DNA of 33,323 nucleotides from Fibrobacter succinogenes (GCA_902767785.1 CACXIR010000023.1:1-33323); one strand, 5' to 3'. Numbered from the stretch's first letter, positions 15,592 through 22,949 are shown. A program made the numbers and translations. The notes: generated from the letters alone by a model not told the origin.

Positions 15592-16671
15592 ATGGCTATT
15601 ACCCGAAAGACACAGAGAAAGTTCAGGTCCGTATGTTTTTACGTACTCTGCTGGATCTGCGTCGCCTTGGGGATAGCCTCCTTGCAGATGTTTAGGGACT
15701 TTGGACGCCTGGACCCGGAACCCCTTTTGAAAATGTTCCAGTTCGCCCTGTTCATGGGACTATCCCACGGGATATACGACGTTATCGTCCTAAAGGACGA
15801 AAGGGATTGCAGGCCCGTGTGGAAGGCCTTTTTGGTGCGAAACCTGTACTTCATAGCGGCCATATGCGCAAGCATTGTCCTGTGTACGCTACTCTTCAAA
15901 GCCTCTGCCACAGAGGGCGTCGTAAACGAGATTTCCCTGGCGGCCATTTGCGACAACCTGAAGTCCCACCAAGTCCAGGAACAGGCCATACTCTTCTTCC
16001 TTGCCGCCTACCTCATCACCTTTGTCCGGTCGGTCCATAAAAAGTTTGGCCCCAGGGTGTTCTGGAACGTGCTGCTGGGAAAATCCCAGGAACCCATGGA
16101 AGAGGAACGAGTCTTTATGTTCATAGACCTGAGGCATTCCACCTCCATGGCCGAGGAACTGGGCCACACGGTCTACAGCAGCCTGCTGCGGGACTACTAC
16201 CGCCTGCTTTCCAACTGCTGCGAAGAGAACCACGGCGAAATCTACCAGATTGCAGGGGACGGGGCGTTTCTAACCTGGAAAATGTCCTCTTGCCGAAAAA
16301 AAGCCCGGCCGGTAAGCTGTTTCGAGGACTTTGCCGAGGGCTTAAGGCTCATGGGACCCAAGTTCCAGAAGAAATACGGGGTTATTCCCGCCTTCAAGGC
16401 AGGGGTCCACTGCGGCAAGGTGGTGGCCACGGAAGTGGGCAACTTCGGCAGCGAAATGGCGTACCACGGAGACGTGCTGAACACCACCTCCAGGATCCAG
16501 GGACTATGCACCAAATTGGGGCAGGAATTCTTGATTTCCGAGGATTTCTACCGGGAATTGCACATGCCAATCCCCCACGGATACATCGCCAAAAAGGAAG
16601 GATATTTCGAGTTAAAGGGCAAAAAACACGAAATTCTGCTATTTTCTCTGCAAAAGCCCTTGACAATCTAA
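15592..16671 (+). CDS. Membrane-bound class III adenylate/guanylate cyclase
   Basis: A 359-residue protein with about four N-terminal transmembrane segments (within residues 12-150) and a C-terminal class III nucleotidyl cyclase domain. The first metal site is Asp179 in FMFIDLRHST and the second Asp223 in IYQIAGDGAFLTW; the transition-state residues are Asn297 and Arg301 in YHGDVLNTTSRIQ. The residue that is usually the base-selecting Lys before GD appears to be Gln219, so whether ATP or GTP is used cannot be stated. The likely product is cAMP or cGMP. It follows the small membrane protein at 4 bases. The promoter of the downstream tRNA overlaps its last codons. Confidence 0.9.
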   Translation: MAITRKTQRKFRSVCFYVLCWICVALGIASLQMFRDFGRLDPEPLLKMFQFALFMGLSHGIYDVIVLKDERDCRPVWKAFLVRNLYFIAAICASIVLCTLLFKASATEGVVNEISLAAICDNLKSHQVQEQAILFFLAAYLITFVRSVHKKFGPRVFWNVLLGKSQEPMEEERVFMFIDLRHSTSMAEELGHTVYSSLLRDYYRLLSNCCEENHGEIYQIAGDGAFLTWKMSSCRKKARPVSCFEDFAEGLRLMGPKFQKKYGVIPAFKAGVHCGKVVATEVGNFGSEMAYHGDVLNTTSRIQGLCTKLGQEFLISEDFYRELHMPIPHGYIAKKEGYFELKGKKHEILLFSLQKPLTI

Positions 16672-16688
16672 ATTCCTTAAGCTATAAT
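16660..16688 (+). promoter_or_regulatory. Consensus sigma-70 promoter of tRNA-Gly
   Basis: TTGACA (16660-16665) and TATAAT (16683-16688) are both perfect and separated by 17 bases. The predicted start is near 16695, a few bases before the mature tRNA at 16701. The -35 element lies inside the 3' end of the cyclase gene. Confidence 0.9.
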
Positions 16689-16700
16689 TGGTCTCACCTC

Positions 16701-16773
<73 letters not shown>

Positions 16774-16783
16774 CGAAAAAAGA

Positions 16784-16816
16784 AAAACCACCCATTTGGG
16801 TGGTTTTCTTTTTTTT
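16784..16816 (+). terminator. Rho-independent terminator after tRNA-Gly
   Basis: AAAACCACCC and GGGTGGTTTT pair perfectly over 10 bases around an ATTT loop, followed by C and eight T's. It ends the tRNA transcript. Confidence 0.92.
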
Positions 16817-17215
16817 GCGTCGGGATAAAAAGGGACTCGGAGCCGAGAAGAGGGTGCGACTGAAATTTTTCATATGAGAACGAAGTGAACATAATTGAAA
16901 AATTTCAGCACTTGAGGCGCAAGCCTCAAGCCCGTAGGACGAAGCATCGGCTCGCAAGGCGAGTGACCGATGCTGAGTATTCCCTTTTCCCGCTCGAATA
17001 CAAAATGCCCAGCTTTTGCTGGGCTTTTTTGTATTCGAATGAGAGTAGGGGTGGACCCGAGACCCCTTGGGGGAGAGGGGCCGGCAAAAACCACCGTGCG
17101 CGTAGCGCATGAAATAGGTGGTTTTTGAGCTTGACACGAACGAGTGAGTGTCGAGCCCGAAGGGTTGCTGAGCAGCCGCGCTAGCGGAGACTGCGAAGCA
17201 ACATTCCCTTTTCCA
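16817..17215. repeat. Palindrome array with repeated tRNA-Gly 3' ends
   Basis: No credible protein gene lies here. The 18 bases TCCCTTTTCCCGCTCGAA from the tRNA 3' end (16760) recur at 16981 and, truncated, near 17205, giving spacings of 221 and 224 bases. An inverted partial copy, AAAAGGGACTCGG, lies at 16828-16840. Between the copies are perfect inverted repeats: CTGAAATTTTTCA at 16860-16872 with 16896-16908; CTTGAGGC/GCCTCAAG with a GCAA loop at 16911-16930; AGCATCGG/CCGATGCT enclosing CTCGC/GCGAG at 16943-16974; AAAAACCACC/GGTGGTTTTT at 17086-17126; GCTTGACAC/GTGTCGAGC at 17129-17156; and GTTGCT/AGCAAC at 17164-17202. It could be a structured RNA, a repeat family, or remnants of insertions at the tRNA. 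Confidence 0.75.
16995..17037. terminator. Two-storey hairpin terminator after the second tRNA-end copy
   Basis: The outer stem is CGAATACAAAA (16995-17005) with TTTTGTATTCG (17027-17037). The inner stem is GCCCAGC (17007-17013) with GCTGGGC (17018-17024), followed by six T's. Its position after the repeated tRNA 3' end mirrors that of the terminator after the real tRNA. Confidence 0.75.
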
Positions 17216-17295
17216 TTTATCAATAGCTGCTCCTCTCTCCTTAAAAAAATATATTTTCCAAAAAAGGACTAAACCATTTTTCAAGGACACCCAAT

Positions 17296-17718
17296 ATGCC
17301 GTTCTGCCCTAATTGCGGAAAGCTGCTTGCAGATGATAACGCCTTCTGCCCTTCGTGTGGACACAATGCCACGACCACAACGACAATTCTACCTCCCCAA
17401 AAAAGCAAGGAAGCCGCTGGGCTGCTAGGCCTTTTCTTCGGCAGCCTTGGAGTTCACGACTTTTACGTGGGCAAGGTGACCCATGGCGTAATCAAGCTGG
17501 TCCTCACTTTCACCGTACTCGGTTACTTCGTTTCTGCAATTTGGAGGTTCGTGGACGTCATTTGCATTATCACTGGGAGTTACCATGACAACTGGAACCG
17601 CCCCCTTACGGGGGATGCAACCATCACCAAGATACTGCTGGTTCTTCCCATATTGTTCTTTATCTTGGCGATTGCCATCACCATCTTTGTCATATCCCCC
17701 CTGTTTATCGTAGCCTAG
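17296..17718 (+). CDS. Zinc-ribbon and TM2-domain membrane protein
   Basis: A 140-residue protein. The N-terminus is a zinc ribbon with two CXXC pairs (Cys4/Cys7 and Cys18/Cys21). It is followed by a Thr-rich stretch and a TM2 domain (LLGLFFGSLGVHDFYVGKVTHGVIKLVLTF... then IWRFVDVICIITGSYHDNWNRPL), in which two membrane helices are joined by a short turn with the typical G-hD-FY motif. A further hydrophobic segment ends the chain. The start is supported by AAGGA 8 bases before the ATG. TM2 proteins of this kind are widespread and mostly of unknown role. It may share a transcript with the rhomboid gene 23 bases downstream. Confidence 0.88.
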   Translation: MPFCPNCGKLLADDNAFCPSCGHNATTTTTILPPQKSKEAAGLLGLFFGSLGVHDFYVGKVTHGVIKLVLTFTVLGYFVSAIWRFVDVICIITGSYHDNWNRPLTGDATITKILLVLPILFFILAIAITIFVISPLFIVA

Positions 17719-17741
17719 GTACTTTAAAAGAGGCCCTACCC

Positions 17742-18737
17742 ATGCCACGCCTGATGTCGCCGCTTAGGCCCCGCTACATGCGCAAGCCTCCTGAAGGTCC
17801 TGCCCCGGACCTGCCTAAGGACGCAGCGACTCCTTCCCCATTTCCGTCAGTGCAGCCTGCGGAACCGGAGGCACCCGAGTACCCCGAAACCCTTTGCGTT
17901 TCCGAGGGAACCTTTCGGCAGGTCCGGGACGATAGCCTTGTGCTGCTTTCCCAAGGAATAGAACACCGGCTCTTGCGTTCAGAAGAGGGGCCATTCCAGA
18001 TTTTCATTGTGCCAGAATTCGAGGCGGCGGCAAGGCAGCAACTGAGCCTGTACCACCAAGAAAATCCGCCCAAGGAAGAAAACCCACCCCTGCCCTTGAG
18101 TTTCAGTCTGCAGCCCCTGTGGGTGCTGCTAGCCCCCATGCTGGTGACCCTGCTGGACTTTTCGGAAAAGGTGAACCTGCACGGGCCGGGGCTCTCTGAC
18201 GCAGCCAAGGTCTTGAAGGGAGAATGGTGGCGGAGCCTTACCGCCCAGACCCTCCACGGAGATGCCCGCCACCTGGCCTCCAACCTGCTTTGCGGCTACA
18301 TCGTGATGAACATGATCACCTTCCGCATACCGCTCCTCCGACTTGCTCCCTTCATTGCCGTGGCCGCCGCCATAGCAAACATTTGCGTCTCGGCCACAGT
18401 GCAAACCGACTTCCGCTCCCTGGGGTTTTCCACCTTCGTATTTGCCGCCATCGGCTGCCTTGCGGTCATAGAATTCCGGCTCATGCCCAAGGAATCCCAC
18501 GGGATGCTCCGGCGGTTCGCGCCCCTGTGCGGCGCAGCCTCCCTGGCGGTATTCCTGGGACTTGGAGAAAACGCAGACATCCTAGGACATGCCTACGGGT
18601 TTTTAGCAGGGCTGTTCTGCGGATTTATACCCAATAAAAAAAGCCTGCGCTGGGGTTCTCCCCTTTCTAGCGCAGACGGATTAGGCTTGTTGTTCTATTA
18701 CGGGCTTTACCTGCTGGCCTGGAAAATGGCCCTCTAG
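17742..18737 (+). CDS. Rhomboid family intramembrane serine protease
   Basis: A 331-residue protein. Residues 1-120 are a Pro-rich, apparently cytosolic N-terminal part. From about 125 there are six or so membrane helices with rhomboid landmarks: GEWWRSLTAQTLHGDARHLASNLL (160-183, the loop and helix-2 His/Asn region), the serine motif GFSTF with Ser230 in place of the usual GxSG, and GHAYGFLAG with catalytic His283. The Ser/His pair is kept, so activity is plausible, but the Gly after the Ser is replaced by Thr. The stop codon overlaps that of nrdG on the other strand (shared CTAG). Confidence 0.85.
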   Translation: MPRLMSPLRPRYMRKPPEGPAPDLPKDAATPSPFPSVQPAEPEAPEYPETLCVSEGTFRQVRDDSLVLLSQGIEHRLLRSEEGPFQIFIVPEFEAAARQQLSLYHQENPPKEENPPLPLSFSLQPLWVLLAPMLVTLLDFSEKVNLHGPGLSDAAKVLKGEWWRSLTAQTLHGDARHLASNLLCGYIVMNMITFRIPLLRLAPFIAVAAAIANICVSATVQTDFRSLGFSTFVFAAIGCLAVIEFRLMPKESHGMLRRFAPLCGAASLAVFLGLGENADILGHAYGFLAGLFCGFIPNKKSLRWGSPLSSADGLGLLFYYGLYLLAWKMAL

Positions 18738-19240
18738 GCCATGGCCAGTTCCGGGTGGACCTTCATCTCTTCCAGTTGCAGGTCGTGCAGGACCACGAAG
18801 CCCTCTACCAGGCTCTTTTGCACATCGATGATGCGCTGGTTAGATGAGCCGCGGAACTTGAGTTCCAGGGACTTTTTCGCCATGATGAAGGGGCCGTCAA
18901 TCAGGATATCCGCAAAGGTCAGCAACTCGAACATGTCGGGACGTTCGTGAGAAAGTTCCATCAACCGTTCGTAGGTATAACCCGTGAATATCACCAGGTT
19001 CAGGCCGCGTTCCTTGATTTCCCGAGCCAACGGGACTAGTGCCGCTGCCTGGTCCATGGGATCGCCACCGCTAAAGGTGATGCCGTCCAGAAGCGGATTC
19101 TCGTCTATCATGGAGAGGATTTCATCGATGTCGATGAAATGGCCCCCGTTGAAGTCGTGGGTCTGCGGATTCTGGCAGCCGGGGCAATGGTGGTTGCAAC
19201 CCTGGGTAAAAATCGTCATGCGGATACCGGGCCCGTCCAC
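18734..19240 (-). CDS. nrdG: Anaerobic ribonucleotide reductase activating protein
   Basis: A radical SAM activase that places the glycyl radical on NrdD. TQGCNHHCPGCQNPQTHDFNGG holds the CX3CX2C cluster motif, and GITFSGGDPMDQ and FTGYTYE are family motifs. The coordinates use the only standard start codon, GTG at 19240, but it falls inside the conserved N-terminal motif. The same frame continues upstream through LRIAGIEPESFVDGPG, which matches the N-terminus of this activase type (RIAGI..(D/E)S.VDGPG). No ATG, GTG or TTG exists between there and the in-frame stop at about 19313. The best candidate is ACG at 19294, one base after the stop of the 48-codon gene and 4 bases after GGGGTG. A frame from 19294 would give 186 residues. 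Confidence 0.88.
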   Translation of the reverse strand: MDGPGIRMTIFTQGCNHHCPGCQNPQTHDFNGGHFIDIDEILSMIDENPLLDGITFSGGDPMDQAAALVPLAREIKERGLNLVIFTGYTYERLMELSHERPDMFELLTFADILIDGPFIMAKKSLELKFRGSSNQRIIDVQKSLVEGFVVLHDLQLEEMKVHPELAMA

Positions 19241-19295
19241 AAAGGATTCAGGCTCAATTCCCGCAATGCGAAGTCTCGGAGTTTCCTGTTCCGTA

Positions 19296-19442
19296 TTACA
19301 CCCCGTGCTTTACGCGGTCATTCACTTCGGCGCGCTTGGCGTTGTTGAAACGGTCCACGGTACCCACCAGGTAACCGGTGATGCGGCGGATGCGTTCAAA
19401 GCCCACGCCTTCTCCATACTTGCTCAATTCTTTCTCTGACAT
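19296..19442 (-). CDS. NrdD glycyl-radical domain as a separate 48-aa protein
   Basis: A 48-codon gene with a textbook ribosome site (AAGGAGG, 4 bases before the ATG). The product, MSEKELSKYGEGVGFERIRR followed by ITGYLVGTVDRFNNAKRAEV and NDRVKHGV, is the C-terminal glycyl-radical tail of anaerobic ribonucleotide reductase. The motif RITGYL corresponds to RVCGY of NrdD, making Gly23 the predicted radical site, and RFNNAKRAEV-DRVKH is the usual NrdD terminus. It lies 27 bases after the stop of the main nrdD frame, with two in-frame stops in between, and directly before nrdG. The protein must presumably dock onto the truncated NrdD to form an active enzyme, in the manner of the glycyl-radical spare part YfiD/GrcA. 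Confidence 0.9.
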   Translation of the reverse strand: MSEKELSKYGEGVGFERIRRITGYLVGTVDRFNNAKRAEVNDRVKHGV

Positions 19443-19469
19443 TTGTCCTCCTTGTTAAAAAATCTGTGT

Positions 19470-20501
19470 TTACCTCACGCCCCTGAATACGGGCATGCCG
19501 GGATAAAGTTTGCGCAGTTCCTCGATCTTGGCCTCGGAAATGGCGTGTCCTTCGCTACGTCCGCAGCGGGGGCAGCAATCGCCGATAACGCCCACGAATC
19601 CGCAGACCGGGTCGCGGTCCACCGGGTGGTTGATAGAGCCGTAACCGATCCCCACCTTGGCCATGTGCTGCACGATCTTCTCGAAAGCGTCCAGGTTCTG
19701 GGTCGGGTCGCCATCCAGCTCGATGTAGCTGATGTGGCCCGCATTGGTGAGGGCGTGGTACGGGGCTTCCAGGGAAAGCTTCTTGAAAGCCGAAATCTTG
19801 TAGTACACCGGCACGTGGAACGAGTTGGTGTAATAGTCGCGGTCGGTAACGCCCGGAATGATGCCGAACTTCTTCTTGTCCATGCGTACAAAGCGTCCGG
19901 AAAGGCCCTCGGCCGGAGTGGCCAACAAGCTGAAGTTCAAGCCCAAGCGCTTGGATTCCTTGTCGCAGAATTCACGCATGTGGCCGATAATCTTGAGGCC
20001 CAGTTCCTGGGAGGCTTCGCTTTCGCCATGGTGCTTGCCGGTAAGGGCCACCAGGGTTTCGGCAAGACCGATAAAGCCAATGGAAAGGGTACCGTGCTTA
20101 ATGACTTCGCCCACGGTATCTTCCCAGCCCAGCTTTTCGGAATCCATAAGCTGGTCGCTGACCAATTGCAGCATGCGGTCCAGCTCCTTGAAGAACAGGT
20201 CCACAGACTTCATCTTGATAGCAATACGGGGCAGGTTAATAGAGGTAAAGCTCAAGTTACCACGGCCAAAACTGATTTCGCGAGTCGGGTCGTAGTTATT
20301 GCCAATCACGCGGGTACGGCAACCCATGTAGGAAATTTCGGTTTCGGGATGGCCCGGCTTGTAGTACTGCAGGTTGTAGGGTGCGTCCTGGAAGCTGAAG
20401 TTAGGGAACAGGCGCTTGGCGCTCACCTTGCAGGCCAGCTTGAACAGGTCGTAGTTGGGATCGCCGGGGTTCAGGCTTATGCCGGATTTTACACGGAAAA
20501 T
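19470..20501 (-). CDS. nrdD: Class III ribonucleotide reductase, C-terminal part of the main chain (after frameshift)
   Basis: This frame resumes NrdD homology at IFRVKSGISLNPGDPNYDLF and runs about 343 residues. It contains the catalytic-cysteine region MGCRTRVIGN, the segment GRGNLSFTSINLPRIA, and a zinc site with paired cysteines in CGF...CCPRCG near the end. It stops at FRGVR, before the glycyl-radical tail, which is on the separate 48-codon gene. It has no credible start of its own: the open frame extends upstream to 20600 but only as out-of-frame sequence of the N-terminal half. Unless the frames are joined, this part is not made in useful form. The listed coordinates cover only the homologous stretch. 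Confidence 0.85.
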   Translation of the reverse strand: MFRVKSGISLNPGDPNYDLFKLACKVSAKRLFPNFSFQDAPYNLQYYKPGHPETEISYMGCRTRVIGNNYDPTREISFGRGNLSFTSINLPRIAIKMKSVDLFFKELDRMLQLVSDQLMDSEKLGWEDTVGEVIKHGTLSIGFIGLAETLVALTGKHHGESEASQELGLKIIGHMREFCDKESKRLGLNFSLLATPAEGLSGRFVRMDKKKFGIIPGVTDRDYYTNSFHVPVYYKISAFKKLSLEAPYHALTNAGHISYIELDGDPTQNLDAFEKIVQHMAKVGIGYGSINHPVDRDPVCGFVGVIGDCCPRCGRSEGHAISEAKIEELRKLYPGMPVFRGVR

Positions 20502-21730
20502 CTCTGGATGGGGAAAATGGCCGTTTCGCCGCCGCCCAGACCCTCGTCGGTGGTGAGCAGCAGGTTCTTCATGACCATGCGGGCTTCGGGCTCGGTGCAC
20601 ATGCCGTAGTTGATGCTAGAGAACGGGGTCTGTGCACCGGCACGGCTGTGCATGGAGTTCAGGTTGTGAACGAAGGCTTCCATGGCCTGGAACGTGGTCT
20701 TGTCTGTTTCTTCGTAAGCCTGCTTTTCGGCGAACTTCTGAGCCTTCTTCACGATTTCAGCGTCGTAGACCTTGGAAAGCTCGCGGGCCTCGGCCTCCAC
20801 AAACTTCTCGTTGGGTACCAAGGTGGCCACCATGCCCATTTCCGCCATTTCGGCGTGAAGCTTCTTGACGCCCGGAAGGATTTCCTCTTCTTCCTTGCCG
20901 GTAAAGAGGATCAAGGCTTTCACCAGGTTAGAGAGGTAGGCCTTGCGGTAGGTGATGCGAACGCCGTCGGCCATGGCATAGTCGAAGTTGGGGATGGACT
21001 GGCCACCATGCTGGTCATTCTGGTTACTTTGTATGGCAATGGCCGCGAGGGCCGCGTAACTGCGGATATCCTTGGGTTCGCGCAGGTGACCGTGACCCGT
21101 GTTGAAACCGCCCTTGAACAGCTTCTTCAGATCGATCTGGCAGCAGGTCATGGTAAGGGAATAGAAGTCCAAATCGTGAATATGGATATCCCCCTCGGAA
21201 TGGGCGCGGCTGTGCTCGGGCTTGAGCATCATCATGGTGTAGAAATGCTTGGCGGACTCGGAACCGTACTTGAGCATGGTACCCATAGCGGTATCGCCGT
21301 CGATGTTCGCATTTTCACGCTTCAGGTCAGATTCCTTGGCGGAGCTAAAGGTAATGTCGCGCAACGTGTGCATGAGGCGAGTGTTGACCTCGCGGATGCG
21401 GGTACGCTCGGCACGGTACAGGATGTAGCTCTTGGCGGTATCGGCATAGCCGCCCTCGGTCAGGGCCTTTTCAACAGCGTCCTGGATTTCTTCGATTTCG
21501 GGCTTAATCTTGCCGTCGGCTTCCAAATGCCCCACGGCATTGACAGCCACCTGAAGGGCCGTGCTGGAGAGGACGTCGTCGTTTCCTAACAAATTCAGCT
21601 GGTCCTGGGACGCCTTGATCTGTTCTTCCAGTTCACCAGATGCGCGGAAAGCCTTCTCGATAGCAGCAGAAATCTTCTCAATGTTGAACGGCATCTCGCG
21701 GCCGTCGCGTTTTTTCACTGTTACAATCAT
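20489..21730 (-). CDS. nrdD: Class III ribonucleotide reductase, N-terminal part, truncated by frameshift
   Basis: NrdD reduces ribonucleotides to deoxyribonucleotides without oxygen. This 413-residue part has an ATP-cone allosteric domain (residues 1-95, beginning MIVTVKKRDGREMPFNIEKI) and family motifs NANIDGDTAMGTMLKYG, EGDIHIHDLDFYS and NQNDQHGGQSIPNFDYAM. At GGGETAIFPIQ the frame runs into RFSV and a stop, whereas the -1 frame continues with IFRVKSGISLNPG. The local coding sequence CAGAGATTTT looks like CAGATTTT with AG duplicated. The ATG has AAGG upstream. With the frames joined the chain would be about 750 residues, near the usual NrdD length. Confidence 0.92.
   Translation of the reverse strand: MIVTVKKRDGREMPFNIEKISAAIEKAFRASGELEEQIKASQDQLNLLGNDDVLSSTALQVAVNAVGHLEADGKIKPEIEEIQDAVEKALTEGGYADTAKSYILYRAERTRIREVNTRLMHTLRDITFSSAKESDLKRENANIDGDTAMGTMLKYGSESAKHFYTMMMLKPEHSRAHSEGDIHIHDLDFYSLTMTCCQIDLKKLFKGGFNTGHGHLREPKDIRSYAALAAIAIQSNQNDQHGGQSIPNFDYAMADGVRITYRKAYLSNLVKALILFTGKEEEEILPGVKKLHAEMAEMGMVATLVPNEKFVEAEARELSKVYDAEIVKKAQKFAEKQAYEETDKTTFQAMEAFVHNLNSMHSRAGAQTPFSSINYGMCTEPEARMVMKNLLLTTDEGLGGGETAIFPIQRFSV
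20495..20507 (-). other. Frameshift in nrdD (extra AG, or a -1 shift)
   Basis: The coding strand reads CCAGAGATTTTCC. Removing one AG restores Ile-Gln-Ile-Phe-Arg-Val, as expected between the two NrdD parts. A -1 ribosomal shift over the same place would also rejoin the frames. No classical slippery heptamer is present, so a mutation or a sequencing/assembly error is more likely than programmed shifting. Confidence 0.85.
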
Positions 21731-21783
21731 TACAATTACCTTTTTTTCAGCAAAATTGGTCTATGTCCAAATAATAACAAAAA

Positions 21784-21832
21784 ACACCATATCTTGTGCT
21801 TTTCAATTTATGGCCACCACAATATGTGGTGA
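21784..21832 (-). promoter_or_regulatory. Two NrdR-box-like sites upstream of nrdD
   Basis: ACACCATATCTTGTGC (21784-21799) and CCACAATATGTGGTGA (21817-21832) match the NrdR box (acaCwAtATaTwGtgt) at about 13 and 12 of 16 positions. They start 33 bases apart, close to three helical turns, as is usual for paired NrdR boxes before ribonucleotide reductase operons. They lie 54-102 bases before the nrdD start. NrdR would repress the operon when dATP is plentiful. The nrdR gene itself is not in the window. Confidence 0.65.
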
Positions 21833-22027
21833 TTTTGGGGGTCGGACCACCACCGCCAGTCGGGTCAAGAAATTTACAACCCCTTAATACGCAATTATTT
21901 AAGGATCAGCAGCCACGTAAGCAAAAAGTAAACTTCGTAAAACGGCCGAACTAAGGGGAAATGCGATTACAAGAGCCGGCAATCAAAAATATCAATTTAT
22001 TTTATTAAAAGCATTAAAACAATCTAT
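21833..22027. other. Intergenic stretch between nrdD control region and lipoprotein promoter
   Basis: The gap between nrdD and the lipoprotein gene (21731-22109) holds the NrdR-box-like sites on the nrdD side and the strong promoter on the lipoprotein side. In the part between them I see AT-rich sequence, a few short GC-rich words and no gene, hairpin or repeat that I can support. Confidence 0.5.
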
Positions 22028-22056
22028 TTGACAATATTAATCATTAAAGATATATT
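22028..22056 (+). promoter_or_regulatory. Strong sigma-70 promoter of the lipoprotein gene
   Basis: TTGACA (22028-22033) and TATATT (22051-22056) are separated by exactly 17 bases in a very AT-rich context. The predicted start near 22063 gives a leader of about 47 bases containing the GAGGAG ribosome site. Confidence 0.85.
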
Positions 22057-22109
22057 ATAGGCAAGAAACTTCATACTTTGTGAACGGCCCTGCGTTCCGA
22101 GGAGTCATT

Positions 22110-22949
22110 ATGAAACACTTTGCCGCACTCTGCTCCCTCGCATTCCTGCTCTGCTCTTGCGCGGGGGTGCATGTCCAAAAACCCGAAGTCGAAAACGTGA
22201 AGAAAATCGCCATCCTGAGCGTGTCAGCAAGCGAAGACATCAAGAAACTGGAAGACGAAGAAGAAGAGGGCAGCCTCAAGGACGCCCTGGTAGGGGTTGC
22301 CACCAGCGCCGCCATGGACAACGTGCCGCAACTCGCCAAGGGCCGCGAACGGCTCATCACCCATGGCGCCGAGGCCCTGTCCCAGACCCTCGGCAGCATC
22401 AAGGGCTGGGCGGTAATCCCCTTTGACGAGGTTACCGGAAACGCCCAGGTCCAGAAGTTCTTCGACCCCACGGGAGCGGAAGGCGTCATCAGCAAGTTGT
22501 CAAGGCTGGTTCCGGTGAGCGGCTGGCGCTTCATGACACCCGCAGGAATGCACGCGCTGCCCTACGAGGCGGTAGTCTCTGGAGAGACGGCCCTCTTTGG
22601 TGCCAAGACTGACGACCAGGAAGTCCGCGAAGAAGTGGGCAAGCTCTGCGAGGCCCTGAACGTAGATGCAGTTGCCGTAGCCGAATACTACTTCTTCTAT
22701 GAGGAGGGCGGATTGCTGCCCACAGCAAGGGCCACCCCGGTGGCAATGGTGGACGTGGTGCTTATCGACAAGAAGGGAAACAAGCTACTGCACACGGACC
22801 ACGGCTGGACCCAGGTCAAGGGCAAAGGCAACGTGATGCTGGTGGACAAGTATGTGGACCTGCAGTCTGACCCAAGCGTAGACGCCTACATCAACGCCAT
22901 CGACAAGGCCATGGGCGAATTCAAGAACGCCGCCAAGAAAAAACTCTAA
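22110..22949 (+). CDS. Lipoprotein of unknown function (279 aa)
   Basis: The chosen ATG has GAGGAG six bases upstream and gives a lipoprotein signal peptide, MKHFAALCSLAFLLCSC, with the lipidated residue at Cys17. A GTG at 22080 would add ten residues and spoil the signal. The mature protein begins AGVHVQKPEVENVKKIAILSVSA, typical of periplasmic or outer-membrane lipoproteins that combine a mixed alpha/beta domain with unknown function. Features include an acidic run (EDEEEEG) after residue 48 and a C-terminal KKKL. No family is recognised with certainty. Its own strong promoter suggests abundant expression. Its last 29 bases overlap the 3' end of the symporter gene on the other strand. Confidence 0.88.
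   Translation: MKHFAALCSLAFLLCSCAGVHVQKPEVENVKKIAILSVSASEDIKKLEDEEEEGSLKDALVGVATSAAMDNVPQLAKGRERLITHGAEALSQTLGSIKGWAVIPFDEVTGNAQVQKFFDPTGAEGVISKLSRLVPVSGWRFMTPAGMHALPYEAVVSGETALFGAKTDDQEVREEVGKLCEALNVDAVAVAEYYFFYEEGGLLPTARATPVAMVDVVLIDKKGNKLLHTDHGWTQVKGKGNVMLVDKYVDLQSDPSVDAYINAIDKAMGEFKNAAKKKL

Noticed and set aside
19443-21589. Plus-strand frames of 388 and 313 codons
   Set aside because: They are antisense shadows of nrdD with composition typical of reversed coding sequence and no recognisable motif.
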